A stretch of 64,000 nucleotides of DNA from Gastranaerophilus sp045639085 (GTDB lineage Bacteria; Cyanobacteriota; Vampirovibrionia; Gastranaerophilales; Gastranaerophilaceae), in contig JAZUCM010000102.1 of the NCBI GenBank assembly GCA_045639085.1, positions 3,822-67,821 of the forward strand. The letters are read 5' to 3'. Under the pieces are notes generated by a model, which saw only the letters and a list, made by a program, of their open reading frames with translations, ran no database searches and was not told where the DNA came from. This document shows, one piece after another, positions 43,986 through 52,995 of the stretch; the stretch's first letter is position 1, and the number at the start of each line of letters is the position of its first letter. Both the position numbers and the translations under genes were made by a program.

Positions 43986-46900
43986 TATAAATCACCTAAT
44001 GAAGACGGCGTTTCAAAGAAATTGATGTTCAACAATTCTGAATCGATATCAGAAAGAGTTCTGCGTGGAGCAGCTTTTCTTAAATCGTCCATGTCTGTCA
44101 TTAAGTCAACTTCGATACCATCTTTCTTGGCAACGGTTATGTCCAAACCGATACTTTGTAGTTCTCTAACGAGTACCTTGAATGATTCAGGAATACCCGG
44201 TCTTGGGATGTTGTCGCCTTTAACGATTGCTTCGTACGCTCTGTTACGTCCGTTGACGTCATCGGATTTGATTGTCAACATTTCTTGGAGTGTGTAAGCC
44301 GCACCGTATGCTTCCAACGCCCAAACTTCCATTTCCCCGAATCTTTGGCCACCGAATTGTGCCTTACCGCCAAGAGGCTGTTGTGTAACAAGTGAGTAAG
44401 GACCTGTTGAACGAGCGTGAATTTTGTCGTCAACTAAGTGGACAAGTTTCAAGATGTACGATAAACCAACTGCTACAGGTTCGTCGAATGTTTCACCTGT
44501 TCTACCGTCGATTAATTTAACTTTACCTGATGGAAGTACCCAGTCACAACCGGATTCTTTGATACCTTTGAGCAATTCTTCACGAGTTACGATTTCGGAT
44601 TGGTTTTCGCCATATCTTTCATCGAATGAAGGTGCTTCGTAGTGGTTGCCTGTCAAGTATGCAGCCAAACCAAGCAATAATTCGTAAGTTTGACCAACGT
44701 TCATACGAGAAGGTACACCAAGTGGGTTTAATACGATATCAATTGGTGTTCCGTCAGGCAAGAACGGCATATCTTCTTTCGGTAATATACGTGATACGAT
44801 ACCTTTGTTTCCGTGGCGGCCTGAAAGTTTGTCACCGACTGAAACTTTACGTTTTTGTGCGATGTAAACTCTGATAACTGTGTTTGCGCCTGGTGGTAAT
44901 TCATCACCTTTTTCTCTGTCAAATACCTTAACGTCAAGGACTCTACCGCCTTCTCCGTGAGGAACTCTTAGAGAATTATCTTTAACGTCTCTTGCTTTTT
45001 CAGCAAAGATTGCTCTTAACAATTTTTCTTCAGGTGGGTGTTCTGATTCACCTTTCGGTGTAACTTTACCTACCAAGATGTCGTCCGCAAATACTCTTGC
45101 ACCGATACGAACAATACCGCGTTCATCGAGGTGTCTTAGGGCATCTTCTGAAACGTTCGGAATTTCGCGTGTAATTTCTTCAGGTCCAAGTTTTGTTTGT
45201 CTTGCGTCGATTTCTAATTTTTCAATGTGTACTGATGTAAATACGTCGTCGTGTACGCATCTTTCAGATAGCAAAATCGCGTCTTCATAGTTGAAACCTT
45301 CCCAAGGCATGTACGCTACAAGAACGTTTTTACCTAATGAAAGTTCGCCGCAATTTGTAGATGCGCCGTCTGCGATAACTTGACCTTCTTTAACCTTGTC
45401 ACCTTCTTTAACGATAGGTTTTTGGTTGATACAAGTGTCTTGGTTACTTCTTACATATTTCATCAACTGATGAACGTGAGGTACGCCTTGAAGGTCTGTG
45501 ATAATAATTTCTTCGCCTACAACTCTTGTTACGGTACCGTCGCATTCAGCTATAGCAACCATGCCTGAGTCTTTAGCGGCTCTTTTTTCCATACCCGTAC
45601 CGACAACTGGTCTTTGGGTTATCAAAAGAGGTACTGATTGACGTTGCATGTTTGAACCCATCAATGCACGGTTTGCGTCGTCGTGTTCAATAAACGGAAT
45701 CAATGAGGTCGCAACAGAGATAATCTGAATCGGAGAAACCCCGACGTAGTCGACCTTTTTAGATTCGCCCATTGTGAATTCTGAACGGTAACGAACAGGA
45801 ACGTAGTCTTCTTTAAATGTTCCGTCTGCGTTCAATTTAACGTCAGCCGGCGCACAACGGAAGTCTTCGTCTTCGTCCGCTGTCATATAAACAACTTCAT
45901 CGGTTACGACACCATCTTTAACAACGAAGAATGGTGATTCAATGAAACCGTAGTCGTTAACTTTTGCGTGAGTAGCCAATGAACCAATCAAACCTGCGTT
46001 CGGACCTTCCGGTGTTTCAATAGGACAGATACGACCGTAGTGTGATGGGTGGATGTCACGGACTGCAAATCCTGCGCGTTCTCTCATCAAACCGCCAGGT
46101 CCAAGGGCTGAAATACGTCTTTTGTGAGTCAACTCAGCAAGTGGGTTGATTTGGTCCATGAATTGTGACAACTGTGAACTTCCGAAGAATTCTTTCAATG
46201 ACGCGATTAACGGTTTTGTGTTCAACAAGTTTAACGGAGTCAATGTTTCAGAATCTTGAAGAGTCATTCTCTCTTTAACGATTCTTTCGATTCTTGAAAG
46301 ACCTACTCTGAATTGGTTTTGAAGAAGTTCGCCAACTGAGCGAATTCTTCTGTTACCCAAGTGGTCGATATCATCAACGGCACCTTCATCGTACGTCAAG
46401 TTAATCAAGTATTCGATTGACGCGACGATATCTTGGATTGTCAATGTTCTTTGGTTTTTAGGTATGTTAAGGTTTAATTTTTTGTTTAATTTGTAACGAC
46501 CGACGCGACCGATGTCGTATTTTTTCTCATCAAAGAAACGAGATTCTAAGATTTGGCGTCCGCCTTGAGCAGATGCAGGATCTCCCGGTCTTAGTTTTTT
46601 GTAAACTTCGATTAATGCGTCGTCTGTTGTTTCTGTTGTATCTTTTTCTAATGTTTTCTTCAAAAATTCGAAGTGAGTGAACAAAGATTCCATTTCAGAA
46701 ACCGTAATACCCATTGCTTTCAACAATGTAGTTGCAAGGATTTTTCTGTTTTTGTCTATCTTAACGTAAATTAAATCGTTGGAATCTGTTTCTATTTTTA
46801 ACCAAGCGCCGCGGTTAGGAATCATTGTTGCATTATATAAGCGTTTGCCGGCAGGAGAGATTTCTCTCTTGAAGTAAACGCCAGGAGAACGAACGATTTG

Positions 46901-47302
46901 AGAAACGATAACACGTTCCGCACCGTTGACAATGAATGTACCTTTGTCGGTCATTGTCGGGATGTCTCCGATATAAACTTCTTGTTCTTTTATTTCACCG
47001 CTGTCACGGTTAACAAGTCTAACCATTACACGAAGCTGTTTTGCGTAAGTTGCGTCATGGATTCTTGCTTCTTCAATTGTATACTTTGCATTGTCAAAAG
47101 TATAGTTCGGCAGGAAGTGTAACTCTAATCTTCCGGTATAGTCTTTTACAGGTGAGAATGAAAGTAATTCTTCTTTCAAGCCCTCTTTCAAAAACCATTC
47201 AAATGATTTTTTTTGCACTTCAATAAGATCAGGTAAGTCATCCAATCTGGTATGTGGAATACCCATTGGTGTTACTCGTTTTGCATATTCTGTGTTAGAC
47301 AT
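43985..47302 (-). CDS. rpoB: RNA polymerase beta subunit
   Basis: The 1105 residues carry the expected beta landmarks: the rifampicin region LSQFMDQINPLAELTHKRRISALGPGGL, GFAVRDIHPSHYGRICPIETPEGPNAGL, and the C-terminal GGKAQFGGQRFGEMEVWALEAYGA. The start is the ATG following GAGGTGAATTG; a TTG one codon earlier is ignored. It is the first gene of rpoB-rpoC1-rpoC2. The usual rplJ-rplL genes are not upstream; a phage-type cassette lies divergently there. Confidence 0.97.
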   Translation of the reverse strand: MSNTEYAKRVTPMGIPHTRLDDLPDLIEVQKKSFEWFLKEGLKEELLSFSPVKDYTGRLELHFLPNYTFDNAKYTIEEARIHDATYAKQLRVMVRLVNRDSGEIKEQEVYIGDIPTMTDKGTFIVNGAERVIVSQIVRSPGVYFKREISPAGKRLYNATMIPNRGAWLKIETDSNDLIYVKIDKNRKILATTLLKAMGITVSEMESLFTHFEFLKKTLEKDTTETTDDALIEVYKKLRPGDPASAQGGRQILESRFFDEKKYDIGRVGRYKLNKKLNLNIPKNQRTLTIQDIVASIEYLINLTYDEGAVDDIDHLGNRRIRSVGELLQNQFRVGLSRIERIVKERMTLQDSETLTPLNLLNTKPLIASLKEFFGSSQLSQFMDQINPLAELTHKRRISALGPGGLMRERAGFAVRDIHPSHYGRICPIETPEGPNAGLIGSLATHAKVNDYGFIESPFFVVKDGVVTDEVVYMTADEDEDFRCAPADVKLNADGTFKEDYVPVRYRSEFTMGESKKVDYVGVSPIQIISVATSLIPFIEHDDANRALMGSNMQRQSVPLLITQRPVVGTGMEKRAAKDSGMVAIAECDGTVTRVVGEEIIITDLQGVPHVHQLMKYVRSNQDTCINQKPIVKEGDKVKEGQVIADGASTNCGELSLGKNVLVAYMPWEGFNYEDAILLSERCVHDDVFTSVHIEKLEIDARQTKLGPEEITREIPNVSEDALRHLDERGIVRIGARVFADDILVGKVTPKGESEHPPEEKLLRAIFAEKARDVKDNSLRVPHGEGGRVLDVKVFDREKGDELPPGANTVIRVYIAQKRKVSVGDKLSGRHGNKGIVSRILPKEDMPFLPDGTPIDIVLNPLGVPSRMNVGQTYELLLGLAAYLTGNHYEAPSFDERYGENQSEIVTREELLKGIKESGCDWVLPSGKVKLIDGRTGETFDEPVAVGLSYILKLVHLVDDKIHARSTGPYSLVTQQPLGGKAQFGGQRFGEMEVWALEAYGAAYTLQEMLTIKSDDVNGRNRAYEAIVKGDNIPRPGIPESFKVLVRELQSIGLDITVAKKDGIEVDLMTDMDDLRKAAPRRTLSDIDSELLNINFFETPSSLGDL

Positions 47303-47367
47303 CAATTCACCTCGTCTATGTACGTACTATCTATATATAAAAATTTATTTATATTCGCTTATCTTCC

Positions 47368-47395
47368 ATTTTAGGCACAATTTACCCAAGTTAAA
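47368..47395 (-). promoter_or_regulatory. Putative rpoB promoter
   Basis: On the minus strand TTTAAC (47390-47395), a 16-bp spacer and TAAAAT (47368-47373). Transcription would start near 47361, giving a leader of about 60 nt. It lies in the 657-bp gap between rpoB and the phage-type cassette. Confidence 0.5.
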
Positions 47396-47529
47396 TTACA
47401 CCATGTTTATTAATAATACACCGTCAATATTTATAGTCAATATAACACTATATAAAATTCTATGTTTTCTTAAACTTTTTTAACATAGGGCAAAACTATT
47501 GGTATATGAGCGTTTTGTTGAAATTTGTC

Positions 47530-47588
47530 GGTGAAAACCATTGATTTTTCGTCTTTGCCGGCATGCCCGTATAATGATGGTTTTCGCC
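47530..47588 (+). promoter_or_regulatory. Promoter flanked by a 12-bp inverted repeat
   Basis: TTTCGT (47547-47552), a 17-bp spacer and TATAAT (47570-47575) point toward the phage-type cassette. The promoter is framed by GGTGAAAACCAT (47530-47541) and ATGGTTTTCGCC (47577-47588), which are inverted copies with one mismatch. The arrangement suggests an operator pair. Confidence 0.45.
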
Positions 47589-47656
47589 AAAGGCGGAAGG
47601 CCGTGACCAAGAGGATGGGGAGTAAGTGATTAACTATTTATCACATTTTCGGTTTC

Positions 47657-47692
47657 TTGTCCACATTTTTGTGGACATGTTTTTGTGGACAA
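47657..47692. repeat. Three TTGTCCACA boxes
   Basis: TTGTCCACA at 47657-47665 is followed by inverted copies at 47670-47678 (TGTGGACAT) and 47684-47692 (TGTGGACAA). The sequence is close to a DnaA box (TTATCCACA). The first two also form a perfect hairpin with 8-bp arms. No dnaA or replication gene is nearby. Confidence 0.55.
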
Positions 47693-47851
47693 AATTTTGT
47701 GTACTCAATAGTGTGTCAACTGATTTGGCGACTTTTCAAATTTTTAATATCCGCTATACTGAAAATGTGATGTGCAAATTGACAAGTGAACAAGAGAGAA
47801 AATTCAGTCCATAAACTAGTTTTATTCATATAAAATCCGATTATCTTAACG

Positions 47852-47884
47852 CGAGGATTTTATCCTAAATCCTCGTTTTTCTTT
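47852..47884 (+). terminator. Terminator of the short upstream unit
   Basis: CGAGGATTT pairs with AAATCCTCG over TATCCT, followed by TTTTTCTTT. It isolates the upstream unit from the cassette genes starting at 47960. Confidence 0.85.
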
Positions 47885-47959
47885 AATCATGGAATTATTA
47901 TTAATGTTCCTTTAGGATTTTTTGCTAAACTGGTAATAGGTATGAAAAAGAGGTAAATG

Positions 47960-48193
47960 ATGAATGTAACACCGCAGGAACGTATGGCATTGCTGTATAT
48001 TTTGCTTGGTTATACGGACAAAGAAATTGCGAAAAAAATGAAAATTAGTTATGCGACTGTAAGAACTTATCTGCTGCGAGGAACGCTGAAACTTTCTGCT
48101 AGAAATACTACTCACGCAGCATTTAAATATCTTTTGAAATTGTCTCCTGAAGTTTATTTAAAAACGGTAAAGGAATTACAAGAAAGCTTATGA
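47960..48193 (+). CDS. Stand-alone GerE/LuxR-type DNA-binding protein
   Basis: A 77-residue protein that is only a LuxR C-terminal helix-turn-helix domain: TPQERMALLYILLGYTDKEIAKKMKISYATVRTYLLRGTLKLSARN. No receiver or ligand domain is attached. AGAGGTAA precedes two adjacent ATG codons; the second is chosen for spacing. As first gene of the cassette it probably controls cassette transcription. Its stop overlaps the amidase start by 4 nt. A sigma-70 region 4 origin is an alternative reading of the same fold. Confidence 0.75.
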   Translation: MNVTPQERMALLYILLGYTDKEIAKKMKISYATVRTYLLRGTLKLSARNTTHAAFKYLLKLSPEVYLKTVKELQESL

Positions 48194-48678
48194 GAAGAAT
48201 AATTTTACACTGGACTGCCGGAAAATATGAGCCGAATGAATGCGATTTAGAACATTATCATTATTTGGTTGATGGTTGTGGGCACGTTCACAAGGGTAAA
48301 TTTTGCGTTGCGGATAACGTTGTTTGCCGTGCGGGTAAATATGCTGCTCACACTGGCGGCGGAAATACCGGGTCAATTGGTGTTGCAATGTGCGCAATGT
48401 TTGGGTTTAAAAATAAAATAGCTGTCGGAGATTATCCGATTATGCCTATTCAATTTGAACGAACAATGAAACTTTGTGCTGAACTTTTGAAAAAATATAA
48501 TCTTCAACTTGGAAACGGTACTGTTCTTACACATTATGAGTTTGGGCAAGCTCATCCAAGGACGTCCAGTTACGGAAAAATTGATGTTACTTATCTGCCG
48601 CCATATCCTAGTGTCAGGGCTGAGGATGTTGGGGCTTTTATTAGGTCAAAAGTTCGTTGGTATCTTGAACGGTTATAG
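48190..48678 (+). CDS. N-acetylmuramoyl-L-alanine amidase (endolysin)
   Basis: A 162-residue amidase_2-type zinc enzyme that cuts the bond between MurNAc and the peptide stem. It starts MRRIILHWTAG; HYHYLVDG, AAHTGGGNTGSIGVAMCAM and THYEFGQAHPRTSSYGKID carry the expected histidines. No signal peptide is present, so release would need the holin-like proteins of the cassette. The start overlaps the regulator gene. Confidence 0.85.
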   Translation: MRRIILHWTAGKYEPNECDLEHYHYLVDGCGHVHKGKFCVADNVVCRAGKYAAHTGGGNTGSIGVAMCAMFGFKNKIAVGDYPIMPIQFERTMKLCAELLKKYNLQLGNGTVLTHYEFGQAHPRTSSYGKIDVTYLPPYPSVRAEDVGAFIRSKVRWYLERL

Positions 48679-48703
48679 TGGAAATATTACCTAGGGAGGA
48701 AAA

Positions 48704-50227
48704 ATGGAAGTATCTTATTACAATTTATCAGGCGGAATTAATCTGAGCCTGACAAAAACTGAATTGGGACTTGATACAAAAAGAATGTATTGGGCTGATT
48801 CAAAAAACATTGAGTTATTGAAGCATAACGGTATCAAAAAGCAGCGCGGTAACGCTATTTATTGTGAATTACCCGAAAAAGAAGAAATCACCGGGCTGCA
48901 CCAATTTACTCATGAGAATGAGTACAAACTTGTTATAACTACAATTAGCGGAAAAATTTACGTTTATGATGTTTCTAACAAGAGTTTTTCGACGGTTAAC
49001 TTGGTTTTGTCAGGCAAAAAGCCTCAATTTAAAAACTTTTTAAACGGTTTTTTGTTGATGAGTGAAAATGACAAAATGCGTTATATTAAAAATGACGCAA
49101 ATTATACTGTTGTTGATTGTAACTTAAAGACGCTTGCCGGTGTTGATTTAACCGGTGGAATTATTACGACTTACCGTGGTAGGGTTTGGGTTGCGAAAGG
49201 CTCAGCAATTTATTATTCTGCGTTGGGAACTTATGATAATTTTACAGAAGAAAATGATGCCGGATATATCAATGATTTTCATACGAACACTGATACAATA
49301 ACAGGTATTGCCGAATATAAAGATTATTTGGCAATTTATAAGAAAAATCAGGTTTATTTGTTGAGTGGAAGCTCGCCGGATGATTTTGCTATTCAATTAT
49401 TTGCGGATAAAGGAACTAAGGCCCAGCGTTCATTGGTGAATGTTGACAATCGACAGTTTTTCTTGTCTTCCGGTGGGATTTTTTCGCTTGAAGAGGCTGG
49501 AGTTCTTTTGCAAATTCATGTAGGTTCTGAAATTTCAACCAAAATTAAGCCGGAATTTGATGAGTTTGATGAAAATCGTTTGGCGCAAAGTATTTGTTTG
49601 CATTACGAAAAACGAAATCAGATGTGGTATTTTCTCCCGTATGCGGATGAACCTTATTTTAAAACCATTTGGATTAACGATTATGTTTTAAAACTTTGGT
49701 ATAAGCGAGTTGTTCCGCAAAATATATTAGGGGCGTGCGTTTTTAAAGGAGATATTTTGACCTTTGACGATGATGGAAATATTTATATCGAGGATTTTGG
49801 CAATGATTTTTGCGGGAAACCTGTTGATTTTATGTGGAAATCTCCGTTTTTGGCGTTAAAAGATGCCCATCATCGCAAGCTTATTGATGAATTTTATTTT
49901 GTACTTGATTGTGAGTATGATAATAATTTTAATTTTTCTGTTTATAAAAATTTTGATGATGGTTATCCTGACGACAAAGAAGTTGTTCACAATATTAACT
50001 ATGAACATCTTTTATGGGCAGATGAGGCTTCGCCTGATTATCTTCCGTGTAAATGGGGAGAGGATGATTTCCGGGTGCCGATTTGGTCTGTAAACTCAGA
50101 AACGCTTGAAAAAGTTGAGATTTCTGAGAGTAATTATGCCGTTCAAATTTGCATTGAGGGCAACGAACTTGTTCATAATTGCGGGATTATCGGTTTGCAA
50201 TTCCGCGAAATATTTAACGATGATTAA
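48704..50227 (+). CDS. Podovirus tail nozzle/stabilisation-type protein
   Basis: A 507-residue virion protein. Repeated beta motifs such as GGIITTYRGRVWVAKGSAIYYSALGTYDNF and GIAEYKDYLAIYKKNQVYLLSGS resemble the propeller domains of P22 gp10-like stabilisation proteins and T7-type tail nozzles. It would close the portal channel and form the short tail. AGGGAGGAAAA precedes the ATG. The assignment is by pattern and cassette context only. Confidence 0.55.
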   Translation: MEVSYYNLSGGINLSLTKTELGLDTKRMYWADSKNIELLKHNGIKKQRGNAIYCELPEKEEITGLHQFTHENEYKLVITTISGKIYVYDVSNKSFSTVNLVLSGKKPQFKNFLNGFLLMSENDKMRYIKNDANYTVVDCNLKTLAGVDLTGGIITTYRGRVWVAKGSAIYYSALGTYDNFTEENDAGYINDFHTNTDTITGIAEYKDYLAIYKKNQVYLLSGSSPDDFAIQLFADKGTKAQRSLVNVDNRQFFLSSGGIFSLEEAGVLLQIHVGSEISTKIKPEFDEFDENRLAQSICLHYEKRNQMWYFLPYADEPYFKTIWINDYVLKLWYKRVVPQNILGACVFKGDILTFDDDGNIYIEDFGNDFCGKPVDFMWKSPFLALKDAHHRKLIDEFYFVLDCEYDNNFNFSVYKNFDDGYPDDKEVVHNINYEHLLWADEASPDYLPCKWGEDDFRVPIWSVNSETLEKVEISESNYAVQICIEGNELVHNCGIIGLQFREIFNDD

Positions 50228-50288
50228 TTATTTTGACCCACTCATTTTATGTTACATACACTAGTTTAAAACGAAAGGAAAAGTGAAA

Positions 50289-51143
50289 ATGTCTACAAAC
50301 ACAAATTCTTACTCAGCTTTTATTCCTGAAATTTGGAGTAAAAAATTGTCAACAATGTTGGAGAAAAAGTGTGTGATGCTCCAATGTGTCAACAAAAATT
50401 ATGAGGGTGAAATCTCAGCGCAAGGTGACAAAGTTAAAATTATTACGCCTGCTCAAGTTGCGATTTCAACTCTTGGCTCTTCTGCGATTACTTACGACGA
50501 ACTTGAACCTACTTCTCAAGAGCTTGTCATTGACCAGAAAAAATTCTTTGCGTTCAAAATTAATGATGTTGCGCAAGTTCAGGCAAATTCTAACATTATG
50601 GAGGCACATTTAGAAAACGCAAGAAGAGCTATTGAACAAGTTCAAGACGCTTATTTGCTTTCTCAACATACTTATGTAGCCGAAAACAATACTGTCGGTA
50701 CGGAAGAAGCACCTATTTCATTGGATAAGACGACTATTTACAAACATTTCGTTGATTTGGCTATGAAGTTGAAAAATTCAGACGCGGTTGGAAATGGTCA
50801 ACGCCCTTGGGTTGTTATCAATCCGCTTGTTGAATCTTTCTTGCTTCAAAGTACAGAATTTATCGGCGCGCACAATGTTGCTGATGAAACGCTCAGAGAA
50901 GGTGCTATCGGTAGAATTGCCGGCATGGATGTTTTGGTTACAACAAATTTGACCGACGTTGATGGCAAATTGTACGTGCTTGCAGGTACTAACGAAGCGA
51001 TTACTTTCGCGTCTCAACTCGCTAAAATTGAAACTTTACGTGATAAAGATTCTTTCTCTGATTTAGTTAGAGGCCTATATCTTTATGGTGCGAAAACTGT
51101 TCAACCGGCTGCGTTGGCTAAAATGGTCGTTACTGCTGCGTAG
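50289..51143 (+). CDS. Major capsid protein (P22/HK97-fold type)
   Basis: A 284-residue protein with coat features: YSAFIPEIWSKKLSTMLEKK at the N-terminus, GDKVKIITPAQVAI, the long spine-helix region EAHLENARRAIEQVQDAYLL, and a C-terminal IAGMDVLVTTNLTDVDGKLYVLAGTNEAITFA. The ATG is 10 nt after AAAGGA; a GTG two codons earlier is possible. It is shorter than P22 coat (about 430 residues), suggesting a simple shell. Confidence 0.75.
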   Translation: MSTNTNSYSAFIPEIWSKKLSTMLEKKCVMLQCVNKNYEGEISAQGDKVKIITPAQVAISTLGSSAITYDELEPTSQELVIDQKKFFAFKINDVAQVQANSNIMEAHLENARRAIEQVQDAYLLSQHTYVAENNTVGTEEAPISLDKTTIYKHFVDLAMKLKNSDAVGNGQRPWVVINPLVESFLLQSTEFIGAHNVADETLREGAIGRIAGMDVLVTTNLTDVDGKLYVLAGTNEAITFASQLAKIETLRDKDSFSDLVRGLYLYGAKTVQPAALAKMVVTAA

Positions 51144-51163
51144 TGCTGATTAAGGAGAACAAA

Positions 51164-51409
51164 ATGCTCGAAAGTTTTAAAAATAAGATTTTGGAATTGG
51201 CCAAGCAGGCTGTTCATTCCGTTGAAAATGAATTGAGTGGCGAAACGGGTAAAACCAAAAAGATTGCGGCGATTAAATATGTGATTTCTCGTTTGCCCGG
51301 GCCAAAATCATTGAAATATTTACTGGGTTTTGTTCTGTCGGTTTTTATTGACAGTGCTGTTGAAATTGCGGTTTTTTACATGAATAACCGCGTAGTAGTT
51401 GAGGAATAA
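51164..51409 (+). CDS. Small phage-type membrane protein, holin-like
   Basis: An 81-residue protein starting MLESFKNKILELAKQAVHSV. The helical N-terminal half contains ENELSGETGKTKKIAAIKYV, similar in style to LLH-type holins; the C-terminal half has one hydrophobic helix (LLGFVLSVFIDSAVEIAVFY). AAGGAG precedes the ATG. It sits between coat and scaffold. Holin function is plausible but not certain. Confidence 0.5.
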   Translation: MLESFKNKILELAKQAVHSVENELSGETGKTKKIAAIKYVISRLPGPKSLKYLLGFVLSVFIDSAVEIAVFYMNNRVVVEE

Positions 51410-51412
51410 CAA

Positions 51413-52090
51413 ATGAACGAACAAGATAAAATTTTACAAACAAGAGATTTGTCAGATGCCGTGACTCAAAGTGCTGCTGAATTGTCTTCAGGTGAGAAAA
51501 CTCCAAAGGCTGACTTGTCAAAAACACAATCAGAAGTGGAAAATCTTGTGAACAATGACCTCGGTGTCATTCGTTCCTTGATGGGAATGGGCGTTGTAAC
51601 TCGTGAACAAGGACATAATTTAATGAAACAAGTTATACAAAATGCGTACACGAATGTTACTACTAAACAACACGAAGTTCAACTTTCTTCCCCCGCGACC
51701 GAATCTGTGTCGAAGAAAGATGCTTTCTTGGAGTTTACAACTTCTAACCCGAATTTCTTTAACAGATCAGGGCGTGAAGATGTTTTGTCTTACTTAAAGA
51801 ATTCTAATGTGGACTTTGACAAAGATGAACTCTTGCAAATATCTAAACTCATTGAGGCTGTTGAGCAAAATGCAGTTGACAGATATTTGAAACAAATTGA
51901 GTATGGTAAAGCATTAAATGACGAAAACGCGATCGCTAAGCAAAGACTTTCCGCAAATGCGCAAGTGTCTTCTGCGGCTGAAAACAATGGGGCTTTTACA
52001 CGTGCTCAAATCGGCAAAATGAGTGGGGATGAATTTACCAGAAATGAAGCGGCTATTATGGAGCAACTTCGTAAAGGCTTAATCAGATAG
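51413..52090 (+). CDS. Probable scaffolding protein
   Basis: A 225-residue, charged, helix-rich protein next to the coat gene. Its C-terminus, AFTRAQIGKMSGDEFTRNEA followed by a basic helix, resembles the coat-binding tail of phage scaffolds. No membrane or enzyme motif is present. It would guide procapsid assembly and leave before DNA packaging. The call rests on composition and position. Confidence 0.55.
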   Translation: MNEQDKILQTRDLSDAVTQSAAELSSGEKTPKADLSKTQSEVENLVNNDLGVIRSLMGMGVVTREQGHNLMKQVIQNAYTNVTTKQHEVQLSSPATESVSKKDAFLEFTTSNPNFFNRSGREDVLSYLKNSNVDFDKDELLQISKLIEAVEQNAVDRYLKQIEYGKALNDENAIAKQRLSANAQVSSAAENNGAFTRAQIGKMSGDEFTRNEAAIMEQLRKGLIR

Positions 52091-52167
52091 GAAAATCATC
52101 GTGTGAGTCGTTGGGGGAATTTCCCCCTTCGGCTTTACAAATTCCCCGCAATAAAATAGGAGTGATT

Positions 52168-52812
52168 ATGAATTTTTTAGATATTATCAACAAATGTTTG
52201 GTTGAGTTGAATTATAAGCAAGTTAATTCCTTCGCCGAACTTACCAAAAATGAACACAAAAAAATAATGAGCATTTTAAATGTTCTAAATGCTGAGATTT
52301 GTCAATATGCAAAATGGAATTTCCTTGTTCGCAAGGCCGTTCTTACTCTTCCGGCGCATACTGCGGAAATAGAAAATTCTATCAACGGCAGAATTTCTCA
52401 GGTATTAATTGATTCGCAGAATTTTGAATTTCATCAAGATGCGGGTGAAATTCTCGCTGGGAAATGCAAAGGTAAAAACCTTTTTACTACGTACGATAGC
52501 AAACTTCTTTTCTCCAAAACCTTTGACGTGGATAAGGAAATTGAGATTATTTACTATACCTATGACCATGTGATTGATGATACAGGCATGGAAAAGGATA
52601 TTTGGGAGCATGTTTCTGATGAGTCCTTAATCCCGAAACCTTTTTGCGAGCCGATTTTAGTCTATGGAACTTGTATGCGTTTAAAAGGAAACCAACAGCA
52701 CGTACGTTTTAACTACTGGGTTACGATGTACAAAGAGGCGTTGGCAAATATGGTGTCGCGATGTTCGCTTGATGCGGGTTTTGCACCGGTCGTAAGGCTG
52801 AAAAGAAGTTGA
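52168..52812 (+). CDS. Probable head-tail adaptor protein
   Basis: A 214-residue protein starting MNFLDIINKCLVELNYKQV after TAGGAGTGATT. Segments such as CQYAKWNFLVRKAVLTLP recall podovirus adaptor/tail-tube A proteins (P22 gp4, T7 gp11), which sit under the portal. The open frame upstream has no ribosome-binding site. Assignment is tentative and based on this pattern and on the neighbouring genes. Confidence 0.45.
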   Translation: MNFLDIINKCLVELNYKQVNSFAELTKNEHKKIMSILNVLNAEICQYAKWNFLVRKAVLTLPAHTAEIENSINGRISQVLIDSQNFEFHQDAGEILAGKCKGKNLFTTYDSKLLFSKTFDVDKEIEIIYYTYDHVIDDTGMEKDIWEHVSDESLIPKPFCEPILVYGTCMRLKGNQQHVRFNYWVTMYKEALANMVSRCSLDAGFAPVVRLKRS

Positions 52813-52871
52813 TTGTTATTGTTTTTACTTTTTTATATCGTAAATTTAAGGACCATATCATATAAATTCGC

Positions 52872-52934
52872 AAAGAAAAACAGGAAGTTTGTATTCCCCC
52901 TGTTAAGATTTACACTAGCCGAAATATAAATAGC
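52872..52934 (-). ncRNA. Candidate minus-strand small RNA inside the cassette
   Basis: On the minus strand TTGATA (52964-52969), a 17-bp spacer and a perfect TATAAT (52941-52946) are followed about 60 nt later by AACAGG/CCTGTT (52879-52904) and TTTTTCTTT. It is opposite to all cassette genes and lies in the only sizeable gap (52813-52995), between the adaptor and the small terminase. It could be a regulatory RNA or a promoter-terminator pair that limits antisense transcription. Confidence 0.5.
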
Positions 52935-52995
52935 ATGCTTATTATACTACTTACATGCAAAAATATCAAATTATGTAAAGAAATTGAAATAAATT

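Larger units (their letters stand above)
47582..47884 (+). ncRNA. Short transcription unit upstream of the phage-type genes
   Basis: A promoter at 47547-47575 and an intrinsic terminator at 47852-47884 delimit about 300 nt with no recognisable gene. A 62-codon frame starting with GTG at 47626 (after GGGGAG) and ending at 47814 could encode a small hydrophobic protein (MINYLSHFRFLVHIFVD...). Very short frames also occur. Either a small RNA or a small protein is possible; I cannot decide. Confidence 0.35.

Noticed and set aside
47542..47576. Invertible promoter like Bacteroides capsule switches
   Set aside because: The segment between the repeats is only about 35 bp, the repeats have a mismatch, and no invertase is present.
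47657..47692. Chromosomal origin of replication
   Set aside because: Only three DnaA-like boxes, no dnaA or dnaN, and the surrounding DNA is short; reported only as a motif cluster.
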